In this document: piece after piece, positions 17,982 to 26,446 of the stretch | Position numbering within the stretch: position 1 is the stretch's first letter | Layout: the number at the start of each line of letters is the position of its first letter | Translations under genes and position numbers: made by a program | Notes under the pieces: model-generated | Databases searched by the model: none | What the model was told of the DNA's origin: nothing | What the model saw: only the letters and a program-made list of their open reading frames with translations | Assembly (NCBI RefSeq): GCF_046524175.1 | Contig: NZ_JBEFZF010000001.1 | Location: forward strand, 434,001-498,000 | Origin: Spongiivirga sp046524175 | Lineage (GTDB): Bacteria > Bacteroidota > Bacteroidia > Flavobacteriales > Flavobacteriaceae | Direction of reading: 5' to 3' | Length of the DNA stretch: 64,000 bases

Positions 17982-18905
17982 TTGATTAACTACAAAGTAC
18001 ACCCCAAAGAGAAGTTATATTATACCCTTATGGTCATCATTACCCTGTTGATCATTAGCCCGTTGATTGTACTGCCAGTTATTGAACCGTTATTCCTTAC
18101 GATTATTCTTCCCATTGCAGGGATAATTTTGCTGATAGGTCTTATTATTCTTGTGTCTCAGGGCCTATTAATAGGGTTGATTAAAGGAGCAGGAGTGCGA
18201 GTATCAGAAAAGCAATTTCCTGATTTGCATAAAGTAATTATAAAGCAATGCCAGGCACTTGGTATTAAAAATATACCCAAAACGTATATTATTGAGTCTG
18301 CAATTCTAAACGCATTTGCAACCCGCTTTGCTGGATCTAACTATATGATACTGTTTTCTGAATTAGCGGAATTAATTCTAAGTGAAGATGTAGAGAAAGA
18401 TGTTGTTGACTTTGTAGTTGCCCATGAGCTGGGGCATATTAAACGCAACCACATTACAAAGAAGTTGCTAGTATATCCTTCGCTATTCGTTCCCTTTTTG
18501 CCACAAGCATATTCAAGAGCATGTGAATACACCTGCGATCGTATTGGTACGAAGTTGAGTCCGACTGGTGCGGTTGCTGGAATTAAAATGCTTGCAGCTG
18601 GAAAAAAACTTGCCAGAAAACTAAATGTAAAAGCGTATGCGGAACAGACGCAGCAAGGAGAAGCCGGATTTTGGACTTGGATTTCAGAAAAACTATCAAC
18701 ACATCCGCATTTATCAAAAAGGATTACTCCTGAAATGCTCAAAGCTGATTTTATAGCGACGGCATCTGGAAAGAACACCTATTTTGAAGAAAAAGAAAAA
18801 CCTAAAACAATAAGTTCAACTAAAGAATCAATTGACGACATCAAAAAAGCTGCGAAGCCTGATGATTACCAGTCGGATGATCACAATAAGTATTTACCTA
18901 AATAA
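17982..18905 (+). CDS. M48-family zinc metalloprotease, membrane anchored
   Basis: A 307-residue protein with two N-terminal hydrophobic helices (about 12-36 and 38-66), then a peptidase M48 (HtpX/Ste24-like) domain. The zinc motif HELGH is at 148-152 and the third ligand probably lies in CEYTCDRIG around 181-189. The C-terminal 45 residues are charged and Lys/Asp-rich. The first plausible start is a TTG (MINYKVHPKEKLYY); no upstream ATG is in frame. It lies between parE and parC on the same strand. A membrane-protein quality-control role is inferred from family. Confidence 0.8.
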   Translation: MINYKVHPKEKLYYTLMVIITLLIISPLIVLPVIEPLFLTIILPIAGIILLIGLIILVSQGLLIGLIKGAGVRVSEKQFPDLHKVIIKQCQALGIKNIPKTYIIESAILNAFATRFAGSNYMILFSELAELILSEDVEKDVVDFVVAHELGHIKRNHITKKLLVYPSLFVPFLPQAYSRACEYTCDRIGTKLSPTGAVAGIKMLAAGKKLARKLNVKAYAEQTQQGEAGFWTWISEKLSTHPHLSKRITPEMLKADFIATASGKNTYFEEKEKPKTISSTKESIDDIKKAAKPDDYQSDDHNKYLPK

Positions 18906-18936
18906 TTCTGAATTCTAAATTTTAGATTCTGAATTG
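18905..18936. repeat. Palindromic A/T-rich repeat before parC
   Basis: ATTCTGAATT occurs twice, flanking TCTAAA and TTTAGA which form an inverted repeat around a single base. The text overlaps the end of the M48 gene and ends just before the parC start. It resembles the TTTAGA-rich repeats at 17861-17885 and 10166-10188. Confidence 0.45.
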
Positions 18937-18945
18937 ATTATTAAT

Positions 18946-21594
18946 ATGGAGGAAAACGAAGAAGAGCTATACAACGAACAACCTCAAGAACAAACAGATA
19001 CGATTACCAAGGTAACTGGAATGTATGCTGATTGGTTTTTAGACTATGCTTCTTATGTAATTCTGGAGCGCGCAGTACCTGCGATGGAGGATGGATTCAA
19101 ACCCGTGCAACGTCGCATTATGCACGCATTAAAGGAATTGGATGATGGACGCTACAACAAGGTAGCGAATATTGTAGGTCATACCATGCAGTATCACCCT
19201 CATGGAGATGCTAGTATTGCAGATGCCATGGTACAAATAGGTCAGAAGAATTTATTAATCGATACCCAAGGTAACTGGGGTAATATTCTTACTGGTGATA
19301 GCGCTGCAGCATCACGGTATATAGAAGCGCGACTATCTAAATTTGCGTTAGATGTTGTTTTTAGCCCAAAGGTGACGGAGTGGCAACTTTCGTATGATGG
19401 TCGTAAAAAGGAACCTGTAAATCTTCCGGTAAAATTCCCATTACTACTAGCGCAAGGGGCAGAAGGTATCGCAGTAGGACTCTCAACCAAACTGTTACCA
19501 CATAACTTTAATGAGCTCATTGATGCTTCTATTAAGTGTCTTAAAGGAAAAAGATTTAGCATCGTGCCTGACTTTCCTACTGGCGGAATTATGGATGCCA
19601 CCAATTACAATGATGGGTTACGAGGCGGAAAAATTAGAATCAGGGCACGTATTAATCAACGAGATAAAAATTCGTTAGTCATTACAGAAATCCCATTTGG
19701 GACGAATACATCATCATTAATTGATTCTATTTTAAAAGCGAACGATAAAGGTAAAATCAAGATAAAAAAGATTGAGGATAATACGGCCGCCGAAGTCGAG
19801 ATATTGATTCATCTGCCTTCTGGAATTTCTCCTGATAAAACAATTGATGCCTTATATGCATTTACAAATTGCGAAATGTCTATTTCACCTTTATCCTGTA
19901 TCATTGAGGATAACAAGCCGATCTTTATTGGGGTAACGGAAGTGCTAAAGCGCTCAACCGATAATACGGTGGCGCTTTTAAAGCAAGAGCTTGAAGTAAA
20001 GCTTTATGAATTAGAAGAACAGTGGCATTTCGCTTCGCTCGAGCGTATTTTTATTGAAAACCGTATTTATCGTGATATTGAAGAAGAAGAAACTTGGGAG
20101 GGCGTTATTGCAGCTATCGATAAAGGCCTGCAGCCGCACGTTAAGCATCTAAAACGTCCCGTTGTAGAAGAAGATATTGTACGCCTAACAGAAATACGGA
20201 TTAAGCGAATTTCCAAATTTGATATTGATAAGGCACAACAGCGCATTGACGCATTGGAAGCTGATATTGCTGAGGTTAAGCATCACCTGGAAAACCTTAT
20301 TGAATTTGCCATTGATTACTTCACCAATCTAAAAAAGATATACGGAAAGGATAAAGAACGCCAGACGGAGATTAGAGTTTTTGGTGATGTGGACGCCACC
20401 AAAGTGGTTATACGTAATACAAAGTTATATGTAAATAGAGAAGAAGGTTTTGTCGGTACCTCATTGCGTAGAGATGAATATGTCGCAGATTGCTCTGATA
20501 TTGATGATATTATCGTTTTTACTAAAGAGGGAAAAATGATGGTCACTAAAGTTGATTCGAAAACCTTTGTTGGTAAAGATATCGTGCATGTGGCGATCTT
20601 TAAAAAGAAAGACAAACGCACTATTTACAATATGATCTATCGCGATGGTAAAGGCGGTGCTTCCTATATAAAACGATTTGCAGTCACAGGAGTTACAAGA
20701 GATAAAGAATATGATTTGACACAGGGCAAAAAAGGTTCTGTAATGTGGTATTTTTCAGCGAACCCTAATGGAGAGGCTGAGGTGGTATCCGTATTCTTAC
20801 GTCAAGTCGGTAGTATCAAAAAATTAAAATTCGATGTTGATTTTGCAGATTTGGCTATTAAAGGCCGAGGGGTGAAAGGAAATATTGTTACTAAGTATAG
20901 TATAAAACGTATTGAACTTAAAGAAAAGGGAGTTTCTACCCTCAAACCGCGAAAAATTTGGTTTGATGATACGGTTCAGCGTATTAATGTTGACGGGCGT
21001 GGCGAGTTAATTGGTGAATTTAGAGGTGAGGACCGATTACTGATTGTTGATCAGAAAGGAAATGCTAAGACGATAATACCGGAGGTTACGACCCATTTTA
21101 ATGACGATATGATCATTTTGGAAAAATGGAAACCTAAAAAACCGATTTCTGCTATTTACTGGGACGGCGATAAAGAACGTTATTATGTAAAACGTTTTCT
21201 GATCGAGAATGAAAATAAAGAAGAAAATTTCATTTCGGATCATTCAAAATCATATTTAGAAGTTGTTTCAACAGATTATAGACCGGTTGCAGAAATTGTA
21301 TTTAATAAGTTGCGAGGTAAAGATCAAAAACCAAATCAAAAAATTGATATTGAGCAATTTATAGCGATTAAGGGAATTAATGCTTTAGGTAATCAATTAA
21401 CTACAGAAAAGGTAAAACAAATTAATCTTTTGGACCCGTTGCCATATGAAGAACCTGAGGAAACCCCGCCGGAGGAAATAGAAGTAGTAGGCGAAGAAAT
21501 GTTGTCGGAAGGTGGGGGTGAAGGCCACCCTACGCCTAACACTGATGACAAAGAAAAGGGAGATGAGGAAGGACAGATCACCTTAGAACTTTAG
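18946..21594 (+). CDS. parC: DNA topoisomerase IV subunit A
   Basis: An 882-residue GyrA/ParC-family subunit, started at the ATG at 18946; an in-frame TTG at 18934 is less likely. The catalytic tyrosine is about Y125 in AAASRYIEARLSKF. The N-terminal breakage-reunion domain is followed by a coiled-coil tower and a degenerate beta-pinwheel C-terminal region; no clear GyrA box (QRRGGKG) is visible, which supports ParC. The tail (last about 60 residues) is rich in Pro, Glu and Gly. It pairs with parE upstream. Confidence 0.9.
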   Translation: MEENEEELYNEQPQEQTDTITKVTGMYADWFLDYASYVILERAVPAMEDGFKPVQRRIMHALKELDDGRYNKVANIVGHTMQYHPHGDASIADAMVQIGQKNLLIDTQGNWGNILTGDSAAASRYIEARLSKFALDVVFSPKVTEWQLSYDGRKKEPVNLPVKFPLLLAQGAEGIAVGLSTKLLPHNFNELIDASIKCLKGKRFSIVPDFPTGGIMDATNYNDGLRGGKIRIRARINQRDKNSLVITEIPFGTNTSSLIDSILKANDKGKIKIKKIEDNTAAEVEILIHLPSGISPDKTIDALYAFTNCEMSISPLSCIIEDNKPIFIGVTEVLKRSTDNTVALLKQELEVKLYELEEQWHFASLERIFIENRIYRDIEEEETWEGVIAAIDKGLQPHVKHLKRPVVEEDIVRLTEIRIKRISKFDIDKAQQRIDALEADIAEVKHHLENLIEFAIDYFTNLKKIYGKDKERQTEIRVFGDVDATKVVIRNTKLYVNREEGFVGTSLRRDEYVADCSDIDDIIVFTKEGKMMVTKVDSKTFVGKDIVHVAIFKKKDKRTIYNMIYRDGKGGASYIKRFAVTGVTRDKEYDLTQGKKGSVMWYFSANPNGEAEVVSVFLRQVGSIKKLKFDVDFADLAIKGRGVKGNIVTKYSIKRIELKEKGVSTLKPRKIWFDDTVQRINVDGRGELIGEFRGEDRLLIVDQKGNAKTIIPEVTTHFNDDMIILEKWKPKKPISAIYWDGDKERYYVKRFLIENENKEENFISDHSKSYLEVVSTDYRPVAEIVFNKLRGKDQKPNQKIDIEQFIAIKGINALGNQLTTEKVKQINLLDPLPYEEPEETPPEEIEVVGEEMLSEGGGEGHPTPNTDDKEKGDEEGQITLEL

Positions 21595-21655
21595 TTGACA
21601 ACGATTATGATGGATGTACATATGGCTTTAATAAAGTAATTCCTATGTTAGTTGC

Positions 21656-21678
21656 AAATAAATAAATAAATAAATAAA
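21656..21678 (+). repeat. (AAAT)n tetranucleotide repeat in a leader
   Basis: Nearly six uninterrupted AAAT units (23 bases) end two bases before the ATG of the gene at 21681. Simple tetranucleotide repeats can change length by slippage. Here a change would alter the distance between promoter and start codon. Confidence 0.8.
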
Positions 21679-21680
21679 CT

Positions 21681-22016
21681 ATGTTAGGATTATTGCTCAT
21701 TTATTTTATTGGAAAACGTTTTTACACTTTAGCAGACGAGTTTAGCAAACATAAGTGGGGGTTTGCCATATTAGGTGTAGTCTCTTATTATGTAGGTACT
21801 TTTGTTGGCGGATTACTAGTAGGTATTTTAGGAGCAATTTTTATGTGGGAATTTGTTTTAAACCCAGCGAATAATCTGGCATTGGGCTTTGCTGTTATTC
21901 CTTTTGGTCTTGCCGTGTGTGCCGGTTTATATTATATACTTCAACATTTGTGGAAAAAAGAGGGATATAAGGCTGAAGTTGAAATTGACAAAATAGGAGA
22001 TTATCGTCAGGATTAG
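21681..22016 (+). CDS. Small membrane protein, unknown function
   Basis: A 111-residue protein with about three hydrophobic segments (2-10, 27-55 and 65-88) and a charged C-terminal tail (KKEGYKAEVEIDKIGDYRQD). Glycine-rich helices (GTFVGGLLVGILGAIF) suggest tight packing or oligomer formation in the membrane. I do not recognise a named family. It starts at an ATG directly after a tetranucleotide repeat tract, 86 bases after parC, and precedes another unknown gene by 14 bases. Confidence 0.7.
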   Translation: MLGLLLIYFIGKRFYTLADEFSKHKWGFAILGVVSYYVGTFVGGLLVGILGAIFMWEFVLNPANNLALGFAVIPFGLAVCAGLYYILQHLWKKEGYKAEVEIDKIGDYRQD

Positions 22017-22030
22017 CAATAAATCAATAA

Positions 22031-22402
22031 TTGAATACTAATAGAAATATAGTTCGTCAAGTCCGAGATATTCAAGCACGTGCTGATCATTTGATAAATA
22101 CTTCTGCAGGTCTAACTGAAATTGAACAGTTTTCGGACTACAACAAAGAGCTTAAATCGTTTTTAATAAAAACCATTAAGGATGATTTCATATTTAATTA
22201 TATAAAAGAAATTCCTGAGCTGGAAATTTCTGAATCTGAAACTAAAAAAGGTTTCTTCTATGTTATATTGTACTTCATATTTGGCTCTCTGGGCCTTCTT
22301 GCTGCCGAAACGAAGCAAATCAATGATTCCTTAGATACAATTAGAGATATTAAAGGAAAGTATGCCTCTGTTGAACTCTTGCTAAGCAACAACTTTGATT
22401 GA
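22031..22402 (+). CDS. Unknown small protein with a TTG start
   Basis: A 123-residue reading frame whose only plausible early start is TTG at 22031 (MNTNRNIVRQVRDIQ). It is largely helical and charged, with one hydrophobic segment near 76-92 (FFYVILYFIFGSLGLLAAE) that could be a membrane helix. It ends 8 bases before the L,D-transpeptidase ATG and follows the small membrane protein closely, so the three probably form one transcript. I do not recognise the family. Confidence 0.6.
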   Translation: MNTNRNIVRQVRDIQARADHLINTSAGLTEIEQFSDYNKELKSFLIKTIKDDFIFNYIKEIPELEISESETKKGFFYVILYFIFGSLGLLAAETKQINDSLDTIRDIKGKYASVELLLSNNFD

Positions 22403-22410
22403 TTATATAT

Positions 22411-23121
22411 ATGCGCAAGTACCTTATTTCATCTCTTGTTTTAGTTGTCCTGGTTTTTCTTTTTTTGACCTATGGTAGATCTATATGGAAACCTATGATC
22501 ACAAAAATAAAAGGGAAGGAAACGGTTGTCTCCATTAAGGAAAAATATGAAGACACTGCTTTAAAGAGGTTGAAGCCTGAACTTAAAGCTGCCGGATTTG
22601 AAGAACTCCCTGAGCAGATGTTATTTATCGCCTTAAAAGAAGAACGAATTCTTGAGCTATGGGGAGAAGCGGACGCAAACTGGAAACTGATCAAAAAATA
22701 CCCTTTTACTGCCTTTAGTGGAAAGTTAGGACCTAAACTTAAAGAAGGAGACAAGCAAATTCCTGAGGGTGTTTATAAAATTGAGTACTTGAATCCTAAC
22801 AGCGCTTATCATTTGTCGCTAAAAGTAAATTATCCAAACGCCTTCGACAAACAAAAGGCTGCTGAAGAAAACCGAACGAAACTAGGCGGAGATATTTTTA
22901 TTCATGGCAAAGCAGTGACCATTGGTTGTATTCCGATTGGAGATAAGGCTATTGAAGAGGTATTTGTTTTAGCTTCAAAAGCGATGAATAAGGGTATAAA
23001 AGTTATAATTAGTCCGATCGATTTTCGCAAAAGATCCGATATCCCCGAGATAAATAGTGTAAGTTGGGAAAACGAGCTTTATGCAATAATTACTAGCGAA
23101 CTAAGGGAGTTTTCACTTTAA
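22411..23121 (+). CDS. L,D-transpeptidase (YkuD/YafK type)
   Basis: A 236-residue protein with an N-terminal membrane anchor or signal (residues 5-20) and a YkuD-type catalytic domain. The active-site signature is FIHGKAVTIGCIPIGD, giving H165 and the nucleophile C173. YafK-like members cross-link peptidoglycan or remove lipoproteins from it. I start at the ATG at 22411; a TTG at 22399 is in frame and would overlap the previous gene. Acts in the periplasm. Confidence 0.85.
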   Translation: MRKYLISSLVLVVLVFLFLTYGRSIWKPMITKIKGKETVVSIKEKYEDTALKRLKPELKAAGFEELPEQMLFIALKEERILELWGEADANWKLIKKYPFTAFSGKLGPKLKEGDKQIPEGVYKIEYLNPNSAYHLSLKVNYPNAFDKQKAAEENRTKLGGDIFIHGKAVTIGCIPIGDKAIEEVFVLASKAMNKGIKVIISPIDFRKRSDIPEINSVSWENELYAIITSELREFSL

Positions 23122-23158
23122 CCAATCTTCGGAGTTTAGTTACAAAATGAAGTGTAAT

Positions 23159-24433
23159 TCACTCTAAATCCGTTATCCATTTAAAACGACTCTTAGTAAG
23201 CGGATAATCTTCAAATGTTTTGTAGTGTGTTTCGACCTCTAGCGTATCACCTAAATAAATACCTTTGAATGTAGTAGTCTTGTTTTTTCCGTTTTGAAAT
23301 TTAAAAAGAAATTCATCCTTAGCTTCACCACGGGTGGGTTTGAACCTAAACTCCTTACTTATAGTATCAACCTCAAAATTAAAACGCTGCTGGCTTTTAT
23401 CTATGGTAATAAGATTAAAGGTTTCCGGCCAGTATGACATGCCATTGATCGATATATTTTTCCACCTAGTACCTTCCGAATTATCAAGTGTATCACCATT
23501 CTTAATAAAAAGATCCACAGTATGATACTGCGTCATAAATGCGAATCGATTATTTTTTTGTCTCGAAATTCTTTCGGGATAAATTGTAAAACATGAAATA
23601 ATAAAGTAGCTAAGTATAGCGCCCTTTAAAACATAGCCAATTTTTTTCGAGGTTTTTCCAGTGAGTAATGACTCGTTTGTTTTTGGAACCGTTGGTTTAT
23701 TTCTGATGAAAAAATCAATCATTCGTCCAATATCTTCAGTAAGGATAAGAATGGTCATCAAAAAAAGATGTATCGCAAACATTTTAACCCGCACGTCATA
23801 ACCGATATCGACCAAAACAACATTGGCCATTGCAATAAAAGAAATGAAGGCTCCAATAAAGGTTGTTTTTCTGAATAACAATAAAATACCGCCAATAAGT
23901 TCAATCCATCCACTGGTGCGGGTGTAGAACTCAGAATAGCTCATAAAATCCCATAAAAATCGCATTCCCGTATGGTTACCAGCTGTATTTTCGAGACGAT
24001 CGAGATCCATTGTACCAAATTGCAACATAAAAACTTTTGATAAGCCGTAAATAATAAGTGTTAGGCCAACGTGATAGCGTAAAATGGTTTTAAGCAGAAT
24101 TTTTAATTTTTTACTGTAATCAGTTTTCAATTTCGTGTCAATTAACATCCAAATAAATGCCCCAATTACAGATAAACAAGCAATTAAAAGGAACCGACTA
24201 AAGTCGTACTTCGAATCGAAGCCATTAAGTAAACGCTTGTCATTAAACTCCCAGCCCAGAAACGTTTCACCAAACCAGATGGTAATAGGCTGCCAAAAGG
24301 AGATGTCACTAGTAGTGAGCTCCTGAATGTACTCGAATCCGTAAGGATAGATATAAAGTACTATATAGAGAAAAACGAAACGAAGTAGATATTTCGACAA
24401 AGTTTTTTGTTGTGTATGGGTAATGTTTGTCAT
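23159..24433 (-). CDS. DoxX-like multi-pass membrane protein
   Basis: A 424-residue protein with about seven hydrophobic helices in the first 290 residues. A DoxX-like block lies in the middle (KTILRYHVGLTLIIYGLSKVF, then SGWIELIGGILLLF and VLVDIGYDVRVKM). The last about 120 residues form a soluble beta-rich domain that probably faces the periplasm. No catalytic motif is recognised. It lies 76 bases downstream of terC on the same strand, so it may belong to the XRE-lipoprotein-TerC unit. Function unknown. Confidence 0.65.
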   Translation of the reverse strand: MTNITHTQQKTLSKYLLRFVFLYIVLYIYPYGFEYIQELTTSDISFWQPITIWFGETFLGWEFNDKRLLNGFDSKYDFSRFLLIACLSVIGAFIWMLIDTKLKTDYSKKLKILLKTILRYHVGLTLIIYGLSKVFMLQFGTMDLDRLENTAGNHTGMRFLWDFMSYSEFYTRTSGWIELIGGILLLFRKTTFIGAFISFIAMANVVLVDIGYDVRVKMFAIHLFLMTILILTEDIGRMIDFFIRNKPTVPKTNESLLTGKTSKKIGYVLKGAILSYFIISCFTIYPERISRQKNNRFAFMTQYHTVDLFIKNGDTLDNSEGTRWKNISINGMSYWPETFNLITIDKSQQRFNFEVDTISKEFRFKPTRGEAKDEFLFKFQNGKNKTTTFKGIYLGDTLEVETHYKTFEDYPLTKSRFKWITDLE

Positions 24434-24509
24434 GAAATGTTCCTGTAAATGAACTGAATGAAGTTAGTGTTGATATGTTACATAGTGATCGGAAAAATCC
24501 TAAAAACAT

Positions 24510-25322
24510 TTATTGTTTAGGAAACTCCTTTTTTGCAGCTTGCTTTCTACCCAATTTCATATTTAAAAACTCCACTAGTAAAGAGAAAGAAATTGCAAAG
24601 TATAAATAGCCTTTTGGAATTGCACCTACTTCATTATTGAATACCTTGGTATGCGCCAAATGCGCACTTTCGGTGATTAGCATAAAACCAATAAGAATTA
24701 AAAATGCAAGGCCTAACATTTGAATTGAAGGGTGGTTTTCAATAAACTTTCTTATTCCGTTAGCGAATGCCATCATGATTATGATAGAAATAACGACAGC
24801 AATAATCATTAATATTAGCGCATGATCAGGATTCGGAGATAGGTTATTGGTCATTCCTACGGCTGTTAGTATAGAATCGATTGAAAAAATAAAATCAATT
24901 ACTACAATTTGAACGACTGCTTGTGAAAATGAACTTACTTTTTTCTGTTTTACCCCCTCCACATCGTGTTCAGGTTCATCGATCTTTTCTCGTATTTCTG
25001 AGGTACTTTTATATATAAGGAATAGGCCACCAGCGAATAAAATTAAAGCTTGCCAACTTAAAGAAACACTAAGCCAATTATTATCTATTGTATAAAAGGG
25101 TGTTTTTAAACTTACTAAGAATGATACTAGAAATAACAATATGATCCGTTGTACCATAGCCAACACGAGGCCAATGTTGGTTGCACTTTTTCGCTTGTTT
25201 TCTGGTAGTTTGTTGGCAACAATTGAAATAAAAACAATATTGTCAATACCCAATATAATTTCGAGAAACGTAAGGGTGATCAATGCGAAAATTGCATCAG
25301 ATGATAATAAAAATTCTAGCAT
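24510..25322 (-). CDS. TerC-family integral membrane protein
   Basis: A 270-residue protein with about seven membrane helices. It opens with the TerC signature LEIILGIDNIVFISIVANKLP, and the second half repeats it as VIDFIFSIDSILTAVGM; the buried acidic residues in these helices are thought to bind or move metal ions. TerC/Alx proteins are linked to tellurite resistance and manganese homeostasis and may help load exported metalloenzymes. It starts 2 bases after the stop of a lipoprotein gene, so the two are translationally linked. Confidence 0.9.
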   Translation of the reverse strand: MLEFLLSSDAIFALITLTFLEIILGIDNIVFISIVANKLPENKRKSATNIGLVLAMVQRIILLFLVSFLVSLKTPFYTIDNNWLSVSLSWQALILFAGGLFLIYKSTSEIREKIDEPEHDVEGVKQKKVSSFSQAVVQIVVIDFIFSIDSILTAVGMTNNLSPNPDHALILMIIAVVISIIIMMAFANGIRKFIENHPSIQMLGLAFLILIGFMLITESAHLAHTKVFNNEVGAIPKGYLYFAISFSLLVEFLNMKLGRKQAAKKEFPKQ

Positions 25323-25324
25323 GC

Positions 25325-25699
25325 TTAATTAGTTTTAAAGGCTTCCCCTTTTTGCTTGTTCGTATCACCAACAAGCGAATATTCAAATGTATAGCTATTT
25401 TTTTTAGTGGTTAAAATCTTGATATGTACTGCTTTTTGTTCCGCAATACTTTTAGGGTGTAACTTTTTGACTATGTATTCGCAATTGTTAATCCATTGTA
25501 TTGAAGCAGTGTCAATCTTGTTATTGTAATAGTCAATTTCAATACTATCGTTTCGCACAAATCGGGTTTTTTGAATTTCGCCAGCTATTTTAGTCTCAAA
25601 TTCAAAAGTACCGATCCTAAAATCTTCGCATTTGCGCTCAGGCGCTTCATAACAAGCATGAAGCAGCAAAACAGCGGTAATTACAAACAGTCGTTTCAT
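25325..25699 (-). CDS. Small lipoprotein, unknown function
   Basis: A 124-residue protein with a lipoprotein signal (LLLHAC, cysteine at about 16) and a small beta-rich domain (EFETKIAGEIQKTRFVRNDSIEIDYY). I recall close flavobacterial relatives that carry misleading topoisomerase names in databases; nothing here looks like a topoisomerase. It sits between an XRE regulator (38-base gap) and terC (2-base gap), all on the minus strand. Confidence 0.7.
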   Translation of the reverse strand: MKRLFVITAVLLLHACYEAPERKCEDFRIGTFEFETKIAGEIQKTRFVRNDSIEIDYYNNKIDTASIQWINNCEYIVKKLHPKSIAEQKAVHIKILTTKKNSYTFEYSLVGDTNKQKGEAFKTN

Positions 25700-25737
25700 T
25701 TTATAAAGTTAAAATGAATATTAATGCTAACGAAGAC

Positions 25738-26142
25738 TTAGTTTGAAAAACTTTTAAAACTACCGTCGGTGTAAAAGATAACAATGCGTTCGATTTTTTT
25801 TTCTGAAGAATTTTCCGGCAAGGGAGTTTTAGAGGATGCTTCTTTAAATGAAATAGTTTTCTGAACGGCGGGTTTAGAAATGGCTGCTCTTTGTTGGTCG
25901 GGAGATAGGGTAGTATCTACTGGAAAATTTCCTTTGCCATTTAATAACCAATACAATTCGACTTCAGGATAGGTATCAATAATTTTTAAAACAAAATCAA
26001 GACTTGGCTTATTTCTTCCCGACAGAATATGTGAAATAGTAGAGCGTTGAATTCCCAATGTATCTGCTAAACCAGAAGCAGAAAGTTGATAGTATTCCTG
26101 TATTTTTTTTATTCTTTGACCAAATTCTTGACTGTTTACCAT
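25738..26142 (-). CDS. XRE-family transcriptional regulator
   Basis: A 134-residue protein with a lambda-repressor-like helix-turn-helix over roughly residues 8-65 (LSASGLADTLGIQRSTISHILSGRNKPSLDFVLKI), followed by a WLLNGKGNFP segment typical of small flavobacterial XRE proteins and a disordered Ser/Lys-rich tail. Its start codon lies inside a perfect palindrome (GTTTAC and GTAAAC around CATT), which strongly suggests autoregulation. It is the first gene of a likely operon with the lipoprotein and terC, and is divergent from an M14 peptidase. Confidence 0.85.
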   Translation of the reverse strand: MVNSQEFGQRIKKIQEYYQLSASGLADTLGIQRSTISHILSGRNKPSLDFVLKIIDTYPEVELYWLLNGKGNFPVDTTLSPDQQRAAISKPAVQKTISFKEASSKTPLPENSSEKKIERIVIFYTDGSFKSFSN

Positions 26143-26431
26143 TGTAAACTAACTTATATGAAAACGTAGTTCACAAATATAAACAATATCTAATTCACAT
26201 AAGTAAATAATATATAAATCGATAAAAATATATTGAATTTAAACTTTAAGTAAATTAGTTTAAAACAATGATTAGATGTAATTTACATATAATACTAATT
26301 TATATGTTAAATTACCTCAAAGCCCAAGTGGCTATTTGTTAAAAACAGCTTTCAAATTGTATACAGGTGTAATCGAATCTTTAAAAGTGGATGTTTACAT
26401 TTGTAAATAATAAGCTGTTTACATTTGTAAC
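26134..26431. promoter_or_regulatory. Array of TTTAC-N4-GTAAA operator boxes between XRE and M14 genes
   Basis: This 300-base gap holds repeated boxes of the form TTTAC, four bases, GTAAA. Best copies are 26135-26148 (over the XRE start codon), 26394-26407 and 26418-26431. Weaker copies are 26170-26183 (TTCAC..ATAAA), 26194-26207 (TTCAC..GTAAA) and 26282-26295. The box TTTACATTTGTAAA itself contains TACATTTG, an exact -7 match (26420-26427 on plus). On the minus strand 26181-26174 reads TATATTTG, also an exact match. Repressor binding would therefore cover both promoters. Confidence 0.7.
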
Positions 26432-26446
26432 TCAATTTCATACTTG

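Noticed and set aside
21595..21680. Possible tRNA or structured RNA between parC and the next gene
   Set aside because: No cloverleaf arms or T-loop consensus are visible; only the AAAT repeat stands out.
24309..24509. Minus-strand 66-codon frame between terC and the DoxX-like gene
   Set aside because: Overlaps the DoxX-like coding sequence in another frame and has no recognisable content.
26392..26430. Two identical 15-base repeats resembling a tiny CRISPR array
   Set aside because: Only two units with a 24-base period and no cas genes; they fit the operator-box explanation far better.
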